From the NCBI GenBank assembly GCA_023079485.1, contig CM041083.1:156754552-156818551 (forward strand): a stretch of 64,000 nucleotides of DNA, in the 5' to 3' direction. The stretch comes from Archilochus colubris. Taxonomy: Eukaryota; Chordata; Aves; Apodiformes; Trochilidae. The notes beneath the pieces are model-generated. The model was not told the DNA's origin. It searched no databases and saw only the letters and a list, made by a program, of their open reading frames with translations. The translations under genes were made by a program, and so were the position numbers. Positions 33,773 through 45,498 of the stretch are shown in pieces (positions within the stretch are counted from its first letter, which is position 1; each line of letters starts with the position of its first letter).

Positions 33773-35272
33773 GAGTAGAGATAGCAGGGAGCCATATTGT
33801 CTGTTTTGCAGCATCAGTTTTATGCCAGCCAAGTTTCAATAAACTCCAAGTTGCCCTGGTATAAAACTTGTGTAAGGCGTTGAAAGTCATGCCTGATATA
33901 TCCATCCCTCTTGCATGAAAATCAATATTAGCAGGGTTTTCCAGATGTTATAGTGCCTGTACAAGCTGCTTTTCTTGGACCACTCTTGAACTGCTCAGGA
34001 TCAATGCAGAGGAGGAGGGGAGCAAGCATTCAGATCCGCCCCGAGGCCTGGACTCCGTTTCCCCAGTCAGCACCATGTCCTGATTTACAACCTGACCCAG
34101 GAATCCTACCTACAATGCAGCTATATCAACACCTGCATCCTGGGGAAAACAAATATTTTTGAAGGTGAGGTTGTTGGGTACAAATAAGCTGCAAAGCATA
34201 AAGCTGGCTCAGAGCCAGGCCCAACAAGGGCATTAGGCACTGCAACGCTCAGCGTTCCAGAATGAACTATTAAAGGGATCATTAAAACGACATGTGAAAT
34301 CAGCCTGTTACTGTGAGGTGCTAAGTGCTTCCACTGAAAAGCTTTAAGGGAGCTGAGCCTCCTCTGCATCTTACAAGATTGGACCCATATTTTCTAAAAA
34401 TGTGATGAAATGATGCATTTTTATTTCACATCTTGACAAATCAATTTCCTGAATGAGTGGTGAGTTCACAGAAGGGGCAACACATGTTACATACCATTAA
34501 AAAGACTTTACTAACCATTTTTTTCTTTTTCTTTTTAGCTGATGTATATGGCATGCTGTGAACAGTGAAAATTAATGTTAATTTATTTATCATTAAAAAT
34601 AAGGAAATGAGGTTGAGCAGCATGGAGAGAAAGTCTGGAAAGTGTGAAAGTATGTTCTGTATTCATTACTTTCTATAGGTGCTATTTTTGTTTCACTCGA
34701 TAATCTCAAAGGGACACCAAATAAATTGGGGGTGACTGAGCTATTAAAACCTCTTATTTAATGGCTTCTTTCTTACTTTGGGGAAAAATTTTCAATCTGT
34801 TTAGACTGAAACAATCTAAGTGGAAAAAATCTGGTCCCAAAGATTTGTTTTGACTCCAGGTATAAAGCTCTCTGCCTCATCTGTTTAATTTTAAACTTAT
34901 TTAAAACTTATTTTCATGAAGGTGAACATGGCAAATTCAGTGGAGCATCTCTGGATACAATAGAATTAAAATGCAATTTTTCTCACATGCAAATTGTGTC
35001 AGGCTCAATGGTTGTGTATGAGATAGGTATCTAACTATGTTTGGCTTCTACCATAGTCCAACTAGTTATCATACCACCAAAGTAGACATTCACTTAAATA
35101 ATTCCCTCCTTATGGAAATACTTTGGTCTCTCTTTAGTGACAAAAATGCCTAATCTGGCTTGGGAAAAGGTACTGTAGAAGCTCATTACAGAGATGTCAA
35201 TGTAGAGTGGAAAGATGCTCACTGTGGAGTGAGGAGACATGGAAACAAACCACATTTTAGCACAGAGGAAGT

Positions 35273-35292
35273 CCCTAGGAAACCCTAGGAAA
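35273..35292. repeat. perfect tandem duplication, 2 x 10 bp
   Basis: CCCTAGGAAA occurs twice head to tail without a mismatch. Confidence 0.9.
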
Positions 35293-37359
35293 CAATGAGC
35301 ATGCCAGGAAAAGAAAGAGAAGCTACAGCTCTGGAAAGGGGAGAGAATCCTTGAGGTTTTGGCCTGGAGGGGTGGGGAAATATAGCACACAGTTCTGCCT
35401 TGCTGCAAGGTCCTAGTTATGGGTATGATGGAGGTTGAAATGCTGACTCTTTGGAGTCAAGAGAGCTGAGATTGCCTACTGACCTAATCTGCTTTTCCAA
35501 TACCTAAAGTGGAGTTTTTCTTTTGGTTTAAGTGATGCGTAATCAGTCCCTGTATCGGGGGAATAGGTGGACTCTACATCAGGTTACTCTTTATAAATAT
35601 ACTGTAATGGCTGCAGTTTATTGTATGTATTTTATGCTTAAGAAAAATCAGATCAGCTTTTTCAGAAAATCCCAAATGTGACTGATAGACTTTCACTAGC
35701 CAAAGCATATGGATTTTACCAGGTGCTAACTAATAAGGTGACTCAGTAGTTTCACTGAAATACCAAACAAGACCAAATATTTACTAAACTTCTGTTGATA
35801 TACTGGGCTTCCCAATCTGAAAAAAACCAGCAAGTAAAACAGTTTTTCATATTGCTGAAATTTTTATAATCATGCTGTTATAGTTTATCTTTTCAAGTAC
35901 AACCAGATTATCTCTTCAAATATTACCAGTAATCTGAATACAGTGTACAATGTCAGCTTTCTAAACAAAGGTGAATGGTATTGTAATCTTCAGGTATTTT
36001 CCAAACTAGAAAGGCAGGATGGAAATAAAACATAGAAATCTGAGAAAGTTAAAAAGGTTTAGCTTAGTAGGAAATATTTTATTACCACAGGGAGGTTTAA
36101 AATCACTTCAGAAAAATAGAAGTGCTGGAGTAATTTCTCTTTTAAAAAATATGTCACAGTCAGTAGACATGAAAAAGATTATTTATTGCAGGATTCTAAG
36201 CCTCAGTTGTCTGTGTTTAACTGTAAGCATGTGCTTATGTGCTTTCCCAAGTAGAAGTGCATTTAAGCAAGTGCTTAACTTCAGTATTAAACTAGAGCCT
36301 TAAAGGTCTAAGAGGACAGCCTTCAGCTCTGTGTGTAGACATCTACCTTCAATCACTTAGCTGAGACAGAGCTAAAATAGGAGACTTGTCATCCCACACT
36401 CTCTCTACAGTGAGATTTATTGAATATAGATGGAGTTTAGGGCAAACTAGCCTAGTTAAATGCTTAGGTTCAGTGGGATGAATCCAGCCTAATCCTGAAC
36501 TGAATCAAATCTAAATGAATGGCCTTTTTGCTTTCAAACCACCCCAGCAGGAAACATTGGAGGAGAAAGGCAAAGTCTACAGTATGCCATGAAATCACCT
36601 AACAAGTATGAAAACAGCAGAAGTAGGAGGCAGCCACCAGCAGTTAAAATATTTATCTGGGAAATGAGAAAACAGGAATAAAATTCTATCTGAGGGAATT
36701 CAAAACTTCCTGCTTTTTATTTCCCAAAAGACAGTTTTAGACACTGCAGCAAAGGCTACAGTAAGCCAGGATGAAGCTGCAATACATTCTTCCTTGTGAA
36801 GCTATTCCATTGTTTGAAGAATTCAATGTTTATAGGTCAAAGAGGAAATAAAGAGACATTTTGTTATTGTGTTGTTTTGTGATTAGAACAGTCCTCTATA
36901 AGGGAAATTGTGAGGTTTTGTACTTGCTGGCTGTGGTTATTATGCTTTTTAAAATTTAGTGAGTCTTCAATGGAAAATTAGTCCCTCTCTATCAGGGATG
37001 GAAGAACTGATGCTCTGAATCATGCGGTCATTCCACTTGTTGATCACAGATTGAACCTTTATTTTTTAGTGGTAAGATATAACAAAAGGGTTTATATAAA
37101 AATGTGACTTAACTGACTACATATAAGATTGTGTAACTAAAAGTCATATAAGCCACAAATGGAAAAATTTATGTTTGATTGAGGTTTGAGTTAAATACTA
37201 CATCCTTTTTTAATCTGATCACTGATTACCATATGGTTATCATATGTTAAAGCAGTAAGAAATTAAAAAAATACACCATGTGAATGTTGGAGTAATGCAA
37301 TCAGAACCTGTGCTGATCCTGTAGCTCCGGAAATCTGGGATGCAACTAGATCATGTTGA

Positions 37360-37387
37360 ATCAGACCATTCAATCAGAGACCATTCA
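37360..37387. repeat. imperfect tandem duplication
   Basis: ATCAGACCATTCA is followed by ATCAGAGACCATTCA. The second unit carries a 2-bp GA insertion. Confidence 0.8.
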
Positions 37388-40011
37388 GCTGTGTCTCTGA
37401 GATACAACAGTCAAAACAATGAATTTCAGAAAACAGCCTATTTTTACAACTGTTGGTTCTGAAGAATTTGGTGGTTTTGATAGTTCTCAGTCAGATAAGG
37501 CTAGTCAGGAAAATGTAATAAGAAACTGCAAATTCAACAGAAACACAAATCTTATCTATGGAGGATGGAAAATCCAACATAGAAATCTGTGACTGATCTA
37601 AGGATAAAAATCTTGTGATGCTAACAGGCAGCTCACTGATACAAAACAGGTCATAGGAACCTTGGAAGAAAAAGGGGAGGAGGAAGAAAAATCCATATGA
37701 AGATGCTAGAAACATTTATTAACAAAACAACTGGAGTCTGACAGGTGGCAAAAACTCTAAGTTTAGCATGAAATTTACTGAAGGAGGACATTGCCTGACA
37801 TTTCAGTGAGGGGTTCCAAACCACTGTGAGGAAGGGGAGTAGAAATAGAGAAACTCCTGGTAGAACTGGGAACGGAGCTGAAAGAGCCAAAAATTCATCA
37901 ACTCATTGACGGAGGGAAGATCATATTACTCTGAGACAGACTACATTGTTTATTGTTCTGGGAGTCAGGCAACAAAAAAGAACCAGTAGAGTGTATACAT
38001 CTGATAGACCTTTAGACTAAAACAGAGACAAATCTCTGCCTACTTTTAGATCTGAAGAAATGGATTTATAAAATGGGACAATTTTCCTTTACCTATGAGA
38101 GGGGACACATTGGGGAATATGGGTAATGCCAAATAGCTTTCAACAGGGGGCCCTAGGAAAAACAGAAGATAATTGTTCACACTTGATAGTCCCTTTGAGA
38201 AATAGTTTCTGCAGACTACCATTTGGGTTGTTTCCAGCCCCTGGGGGGTTTAACTGGAAAATGTAACATTTTCTGTTGGTATAGAGGATACAAGAGATGA
38301 TGTTTAGCTATGGGAAGAGAAAGTTGTACAGCATAAACAGAAGCTTTGGAAAAAGATGGAGCAGCTAAACAATCTAAATATGAACAAGTAGGAATGTAAC
38401 TGCTTTGTGAAGACGATAATATATGTGGGTGAGACAGTAACATGAGAAAGTGTTTGGGTGAGCCTCATGAAAGTTGAGGCCACCTATAACATGCATGTCT
38501 TAATAGATGAGAAACTGGTATGAAATTCTTTGAAATTAAAATTTATGTAAACATTCTTAGTCTAACAAGTTAAACTGACTGCTTGGGAATCCTGAAGTAG
38601 AAAGGTATTCAACAGACTTTGGGAAACTGAGGAAAACAGGCCCTGATCCTGAAATAAAATGACATGAGGAGCAACACAAGATCCTGCCAGATTGGCATGG
38701 TCCTTATGAAAAAGCATGGCTGAAACTGACAACCAGTCTTTTATTCATCACAAATTCTAAGAAAGAACAATTATTCATCTGCTCAGATAAAGCAGGTTTT
38801 GGCCTTGGTCAATGGTACAAAAAAAAAAAAGGTGCCATGTTTTTCTTATATGAAGATACTCATAGCTAGAATTGTCCATAAAGCTGTTCTCAAGGCTAAA
38901 AACTACTCAAGAAATCTTCATGCCACAGGAATTTTTTTTTTCAGTTAAAAGTGGATGATTTGCAGACCAATATGATAGTCACAGGTACACTTTTTAGAGA
39001 ACTTAACAAAAATGATGGGATCAACATTCATCAAGGAATTGTTTATCCATCTTTCGTTTGAAAAGTGTGCTGTTTATATTTGAAATTGAAACAAAGTCAC
39101 CAGTGACTTGACAGTACATGAAAGGCAAATATGTCAAAAGACACATATCCTTAAATTTTATTTGCTACCTCAACACACTTGTGAAAATAATGCTGCAATT
39201 GGTGGGGAAAATTAACATTAATAGAAGCAGTGAGCAGGGAGATGTCTTGCAGCTGGCATCCTAGATAGTTTTGAACTATGGGCAAATAGTGACATGTTTG
39301 CCACCTGCCTGAAAAGAGGAAGACCAAAATATCCGTCAGGCAATGATCCCAGGACTTGAGGAATTGGAGGCTCAAGACATGAAAGCAAGAAACAAAACTA
39401 GTGTCAGCTTCTGAAGGCAATGGTCTTGTTCCTTGGAGACCCTCAGTGAGCCAAGACTGCCTCACAGACCAGTTGAACATGCTCAGAAAGATTAATTATT
39501 TGATTGATTATCAGGATATTCAATGGTATGTTAAGTAAGGCTGGGTTTGAGTGATATTTTTCCACACCTTGACTTAATAGACACCAATCCTTTAAACCAT
39601 TTTGAGTGGGGTACTCTGAAGCTCTCAGTATCTCAGCATTTTTTGGCAAAGGCACAGAGTAAATGAGCTGTATGAAACTTTCAAGCCAGAATTTCAGAAC
39701 AGTCTCCAAACAAACTGTCTATATGTCAGCAGATGTGAACATGTTACACAGGCAGGATAAGGTCTAAAGCCTGCTATGGTCATGAGGTGTTCTCCTAGTG
39801 ACTCCAGCAGCCTATGGATCAGAAAGAATTTCTGCAGGGGCCTATATTCATCTCCATCCTCCTTGGTGCTGTCCACTGCCTACTCATCAAAGCCATCAGT
39901 GTTGGTGGGTCCATAGACCCATTTCACAAGGCACAGCTGGAGTGCCAGCAGCATCTCTAACAGTATTTCCACAGGCCCCTCTTCAGCTTTTGTAAATATG
40001 TGAGAGACATT

Positions 40012-40036
40012 AAAAAAACAAACAAACAAAAAAAAC
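40012..40036. repeat. short (CAAA)n run
   Basis: An A run, then CAAACAAACAAA and a further A run before CCCC. It is of the same kind as the tract at 21657-21690. Confidence 0.85.
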
Positions 40037-40401
40037 CCCTCCAGTCTTTATATTTGGATCTTGTAAGGGATAGTAAAAATGAGTTCATTTTCCTTTCAGC
40101 CCCTCTAACACCAGCCACATGTGCACATTAAACACACCACTTCCCAATTTTCAGGCTTGGGGCTATTTATCAGGCAGTACCTGCCCAAATTCTTTCCAGG
40201 GCAAATGAAGTGTCAGTAAAAGCACTTAGTACAATGAGTCCTTTTTCCTGTAAAACTCATCCATAATTCCAGACTACCTATTTTGCAAATTATGCACAAA
40301 TAGTCTTTCTGGTCTGCTTTGTTTTAAAGATTAAATACTTTTGCTTGGGCCCTCCATATGCCAGGGGTATGTGGCTAATGGGAAAACATCACATTAAATC
40401 T

Positions 40402-40597
40402 CAAGGGTTGTGAGACTCTGGAATAGATTGCCCAGAGAAGCTGCGGATATCCCCTCCCTGGAGGTGTTCAAGGCCAGTCGGATGAGGCTTTGAGCAACTT
40501 AGCCTAGTTGAGAGGCAGCCCTGGTCATGGCAGGGAGGTTGGATTAGATGACCTCTAAGGTCCCTTTGAACCTAAGCCATTATATGATTCTCTGATA
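40402..40597 (+). mobile_element. CR1 3' fragment
   Basis: A sense fragment of about 195 bp. The order of segments (GTGAGACTCTGGAA, TTGCCCAGAGAAGCTG, GGAGGTGTTCAAGGCC, GATGAGGCTTTGAGCAACTT, GACCTCTAAGGTCC) follows the CR1 ORF2 end and 3' UTR. It ends with a decayed terminal repeat TTATATGATTCTCTGAT. The C-terminal coding part lies in the first 100 bp but is not continuous. Confidence 0.93.
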
Positions 40598-40952
40598 TAT
40601 GAAGCAGGAATGAATAAATAAATATGACCCACACAGGGAAATTTTACAAAAAGCAAAACTACCAAAAATCTACCAAATCCTTAACTGGCTGCTTTTTCCT
40701 CCTTTTTATCTATCACTGCATCAGAGTTAAGTGGAAGCTGGAAAACACAACCAATTTTTTGAGCGTAAACATAGCTTCAGTTATAACTATTTTCTTTCAC
40801 TTGGTATCTGTCATATTACAGCTATAGGTGTTCTTCATGAACCAGGCATTCATACAGGGAAAAGGAAGCATTTTGTACTTTCCATTGCAAAGTACATAGG
40901 CACTTCATGAATAAAAGGCTTAACATTTCAGACTGTATGTATTCCTAAATCT

Positions 40953-41008
40953 GACACACACACACAAAAAAAACCCCAAAACCCAAAAACAAACAAAAAA
41001 AACCCCCC
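40953..41008. repeat. (CA)n run passing into A/C-rich DNA
   Basis: A short (CA)6-7 run is followed by alternating A and C homopolymers, ending in a C6 run. It is simple repeat DNA. Confidence 0.88.
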
Positions 41009-44000
41009 AACAATGAACCATATCTAAAACCATAGCACAAATACTTTTACTTCCTTTCAGCTCTATCTTACAGCTTTTAGCTTATGGAAACATTTGCCCA
41101 AGTTTGATTCAAATATTCCTTCAGAAGCTTTTTAATAGCCTCATGAAATCTTAAGAGGAGGGGGTGGGCAGGCTATTACTCCCATCCCTGTTGTTAAAAA
41201 AACACCCTTTGTGTGGAATATAGGTGAGTCCCTTCCCAGATGTACAGAATGCAATAAAGATAAGAAGGACTACACCTTGCAGCACAGATCCGTGGGCTGT
41301 ATGAAAGGGGCTGCACAGTTAGCAGCTGTCTGCTCCAATCCCTTTCTGGAGAACAGCTGGAAATGCATTCTCCAGAGATTGCATCTGGCTGGATTCCCCT
41401 GCACACAAATCCCATTGATCTGGTTCCGTTCTAGCCCTCTGTACTCACAGTTCAAAGAACTGAGAGGCCTGTAAAGAAATTACTGCCATATTGTTCAACT
41501 GGCCACAGTGAGCAATATATAGGATTATAATTAGGAACACATTAAGGGAAACAGCTTAGAGGAGATAAGCTGTTTGACTGCATACGCTTTTTGATGAGGG
41601 CTTAGTGCCAATCCCAGAATAAAAAAGATTAAATGTTTGTTACCAATCCTTTTGAACTGCTGGCAGAACATGTGGTAAAGCATTTTTGATTCAAATTAAA
41701 AGCATCCTAGGATAAAAATAACCCTGTTCTGTTAGACCTTTCCAAGTGAAACCTTTTGCAGGCTGATTTATTGTCTTTTCCTTCACCTCCTTCCACCAGC
41801 ATGATTAACATATGCATTTCTGAATCATGTGTAAGCCTGGACAGGTATTTGTCTTGTTACACATCTGTGTAACAAATGGCAATACAAATTGTATACAGAA
41901 CAGATGTAGATTTTTGAAGTCCCACTAAATTGTATTTGACCAAGCACAGAGATAAAAGTTTTATTGCAATTTATTGTTTCTTTCCGGTGGAGACAGCCCC
42001 ACGAGGAATCATCAGTCTGCAGGTGACAATAGCAGTGCAGAGTCCATTGCAGGTAAAGCAGACAGGTTTATAATTAGGGAAAAGCCTAAGGAAGTGAAAC
42101 ACAGCCAAAGAAGAAAAAAAATCTCCTCTAATATCCTTGTGAAATGTTTATCACTGCACTCTGTGGTGTCTAATTTATATATCTGGGAGATGTTGTTTTT
42201 AGGATTCTTTTTTCAGCCTCTGGAAGATTTTGAACCTGTGCCAAGTATACCAGAGAGACTGGAATTTGACAGATTCATACTATTCTCATGGAGCCTCCCA
42301 CACTGAGACAAGTTTATGATGTTACTGCATGTAAATTACCAAGACTTGGGGAAAGAGCTACATTCTCACTCACATCCCCCTACACACAGAAATATCCTTT
42401 TTTTTTACATCTGTTTTAAGCTCCACTTTTTTTTCTGTGAGCTGGTTAAAGATATGAAATTGGGTAGGTATTGGCTGTCTTGACCAGGAAATATATGTAC
42501 TAAAGTTAACAGAAATATCCATAACAGACTGTTCAGCTCCACTGTAGAAACAGGTTTAAAAAAAAATATTCAGGAAATTTGTAACAAGAAGTTGGATTTA
42601 AGAGGCTAAAACCATAAAGTGATCTCACATTCAGAGCAGTATTTATTCTTCTGGGAAATCCAGTCTAATAGTACAAAATGCTTTTATGCAGTACTATTTT
42701 TACAGCATGTGGAACTTCATAGAGTTGCCTCAGTTCCCATCTACTCAGGATTTAGAGAATTTGTACTGAGTCTAACGTAGCAGAGGAACATATTTGTACC
42801 AAGTGCAGAACAGTCATTTCTCATGGGCTGTGGTCAGGAAACAGCAGCCTGTTGTGAGGACAGACCTGCAGGCATTGAGTGATCCAAATTGCTGAGCACT
42901 TTTGGCCAGGGGGAATCCCAGGTGGCATCAGTCCCCCTCACCTTATGACAGGCATCCCACCTGTTGTACCATACCTGGGAGATGTTTATAAAGCTGCTAC
43001 TGTGCCTGCAGCCCTTGCCCTTTCCTCAAAGGTGACTCACTCTTAGCTTCAACTGCAGCAATCCCAAGGCTGGCAGACCAGACTCATTCTTCTTTCAGGG
43101 AAAACCTCACTGAATTCATTAGGAGATTTCACTGAAAGGGATGCAGTCAAAGTACTGCAGGAACTGGTATGCAGTTTCTAAAGTTTGCCAATTGCTTTGA
43201 GATCACGGGTTGAAAGTTGCAGTAGACGACATGAAATTATTATTTTAAGACGTGAAATAAAGTACAGGGAGCTGACAGTGAAAAGGAGATAGTCACATTC
43301 ATGAAATATTTATTATATACTACCTATATAGTAGATGTTTATGGTAATCATACTGAAGCTGTAGGCCAAAGCTCTTGTTAATTGCTGGTAGAGACACTGC
43401 CAGATTTGGTCAGGAGCTCCAAAACAATGGAATAAGGTGTAACAGGTTGGGGCTCCATATGCAGAGATTGCCCATTTTTTTAGCCAAATTGAGGAACCGA
43501 GACCCATCTAACCAACAGCATCTTTAATTCCCAAGCCAAGAGGCATTCTTTTGCATGGAGGTGGGATTCTGGTTCTCCACTTCCTGCTGCTGACTTTTTT
43601 GAAACAAAGCCTTTGTTACATGCCACCCAGGTTTACCCACATAGCTTCTTTGAAGGTACAAACAACCCAGGCTGCTGTTCTCAAAAACCTGTGTCTGTTG
43701 CAAAGTCTTAAGAGAAATGGTCACCCAGACTTGCTGATGATGATCTGGTTTACCTGACCTGCTTCTCTTCTTCATGTTTTGGGAAGTGGTGTGATTAGAG
43801 AGGACTGTAGTTAACAAGTAATATTAAAAAGTATTAAAATACTAAAAATTACATATATCTGGAACTGCAGTAAAGGGAGAAATTAAAAATGAAATTTAAC
43901 AACCAAGGGTAATATTGCAGTAATGGTCACATGGAGGAAGATGATGGTAACAAAAAGTTTGATGTGCCTCTTGTAAAAATAATAGTTAAAAAAAGCAAAA

Positions 44001-44149
44001 CAGCACAACAAAGCAGAAATAAAGTGGAGGTTGACATCTCAAAGGCAGAGAAAAAAAAAACAGTGAAGGGAGTTAGCACTAACCTTGTGAAGCTCTTTCA
44101 AAAATGACATTAAAACATTCTAATTTATTTTTTCTCTTTATTTGAGTAT

Positions 44150-44164
44150 TTGTTGTTGTTGTTG
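44150..44164. repeat. short (TTG)n run
   Basis: About five TTG units, followed by CTTGG and a T8 run. Confidence 0.85.
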
Positions 44165-44712
44165 CTTGGTTTTTTTTATGTTTGAATGCTTTTGGTTTTT
44201 TAAGGAATGTGGTAGGTAGCTTTAGGGTGGAGAGCAGAAAATAATTTTTTGATGTAGGAATACCAAAATAATATTTAAAAATTGAAATTAATTTACTATC
44301 TTCAATGCTAAGCTTCAAAAAATAAACCTGTAAATTAGTTTTTCTTCTCGGGGAGACAGCAGAAAAATCATATTGCAGCATTAAACCTGGAAATTTAAAT
44401 AATATTCCCTTAAAAATATATATTGACTGAAAGATTTAACCAAAATTTCATGTTCTTTTCATTTGCTCATTCTTTTTTACACCTCTCTGAAATGCTTTCT
44501 TTCTCTCATTTCCACCAAGGAAAAGTATTCCATATTAAGAACTGTATGTCTTCATTCTCCATTTGAGAAGGCTTGGCAGAACTCCCATCTTTCAGAGAAT
44601 CAGCAAGAAAGGAAAATAAAACACCTTCAAAGGAACCACATCATACAACTCCTTCTCTTCACTTCTGAAGTGGAAGATACATACCTACCTATATGAGGAG
44701 CCTGATTATCCA

Positions 44713-45228
44713 TTGCCTTCCTCTCATACATGCTTACTTAAAATTATTCAAAGGAATTGCAACATGAGCACCAAATACTACCAGTTCAGGTTTCCATTTG
44801 GCACCCAATTTGCCCCTGCATTTCCAAAGGAACAAAGAACTGTAGATGTGCAAAAACAAAGGCGTGACTCCAGTGGTGTTTCCTTCACAAACATTACTGT
44901 CTCCCAGACTCTTCTCACTGCCCTGCTATTTGTTTCAAGCCTGGCATTTTCCCTTCAGCATAATCCTCAAATGGTCAGGAGTGAACACACCCTTCTCCAC
45001 AGGATGCTCTTCCCACAGACTCACAAACCAGACCACCTGGGAGGCTGGTCCACGCATAAAATGCAGCAGCTGATTCTGGGGGATGAGGGGATATTAAGCC
45101 TGGTACAGGCAATCCTGCTTTTGGATGCAAGTTTTATTTGTCCTAAAAGGGTCTTTGTTAGGATATCAGTGAACAATTCCAGCCAAAGCACAGACTTCAC
45201 AAGAGGCAGATTTCCCCAAGGCCATTAG
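44713..45228 (+). other. longest open frame (171 codons), not recognised
   Basis: An ATG-to-stop frame with no recognisable domain. It has one hydrophobic segment (residues about 61-81, ITVSQTLLTALLFVSSLAFSL) and no signal-peptide-like start. Codon use shows no obvious bias, and no convincing splice sites, Kozak context or TATA element are evident. In a six-frame scan of 64 kb of roughly 40% GC DNA, a frame of this length is expected about once in every two to three windows by chance, so it is not called as a gene. An exon of an unrecognised gene remains possible. Confidence 0.15.
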
Positions 45229-45389
45229 CTATAAAAGCTGATGAAAATGTCTCCCAACCCCGTCTTTATCATCCCACAATGCCAATGGAGCTTAACAACA
45301 GAGAATGAATTTCATTTAGGTGGTTATTTTGGAAGCTGGGGGCAAAACTTCTTGTTTACAAAGTAGATGGTAGGCTTCTTGGACAAGTT

Positions 45390-45498
45390 CTCATAGAATC
45401 ATAGAATGGTTTGGGTTGGAAAGGACCTTGAAGATCATCCGGATTCTAAATCTCCTGCCACTGGAAGGGCCATCTTCCAGTAGACCGGGTTGCTCAAA
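45390..45498 (-). mobile_element. CR1 3' end fragment, antisense
   Basis: CTCATAGAATCATAGAATGG is followed by TTTGGGTTGGAAAGGACCTT and GAAGATCATC, then a decayed CTGCCACTGG segment and AGACCGGGTTGCTCAAAGG. This is the inverted CR1 3' UTR, truncated after about 109 bp. The terminal repeat is well preserved, so the copy may be relatively young. Confidence 0.93.

Larger units (their letters stand above)
30291..40401. other. long AT-rich noncoding stretch, no gene seen
   Basis: About 10 kb without a recognisable gene or CR1 copy. It holds A runs (32320-32332, 33750-33772, 38819-38830), an ATGA run (33297-33312), a 2 x 10 bp duplication (35273-35292), an imperfect 13/15-bp duplication (37360-37387) and a CAAA run (40012-40036). 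Adjacent minus-strand frames at 39151-39480, 39443-39709 and 39694-39876 overlap in different frames. Together they look like a weakly open region, but none resembles a known protein. Confidence 0.55.
40598..45389. other. noncoding DNA, no gene seen
   Basis: AT-rich unique DNA. It contains a (CA)n plus A/C-rich run (40953-41008), an A10 run (44051-44060), a (TTG)n run (44150-44164) and the longest open frame of the window (44713-45228, listed separately). Confidence 0.55.

Noticed and set aside
41155..41172. GAGGAGGGGGTGGGCAGG as a G-quadruplex
   Set aside because: Only two runs of three or more G.
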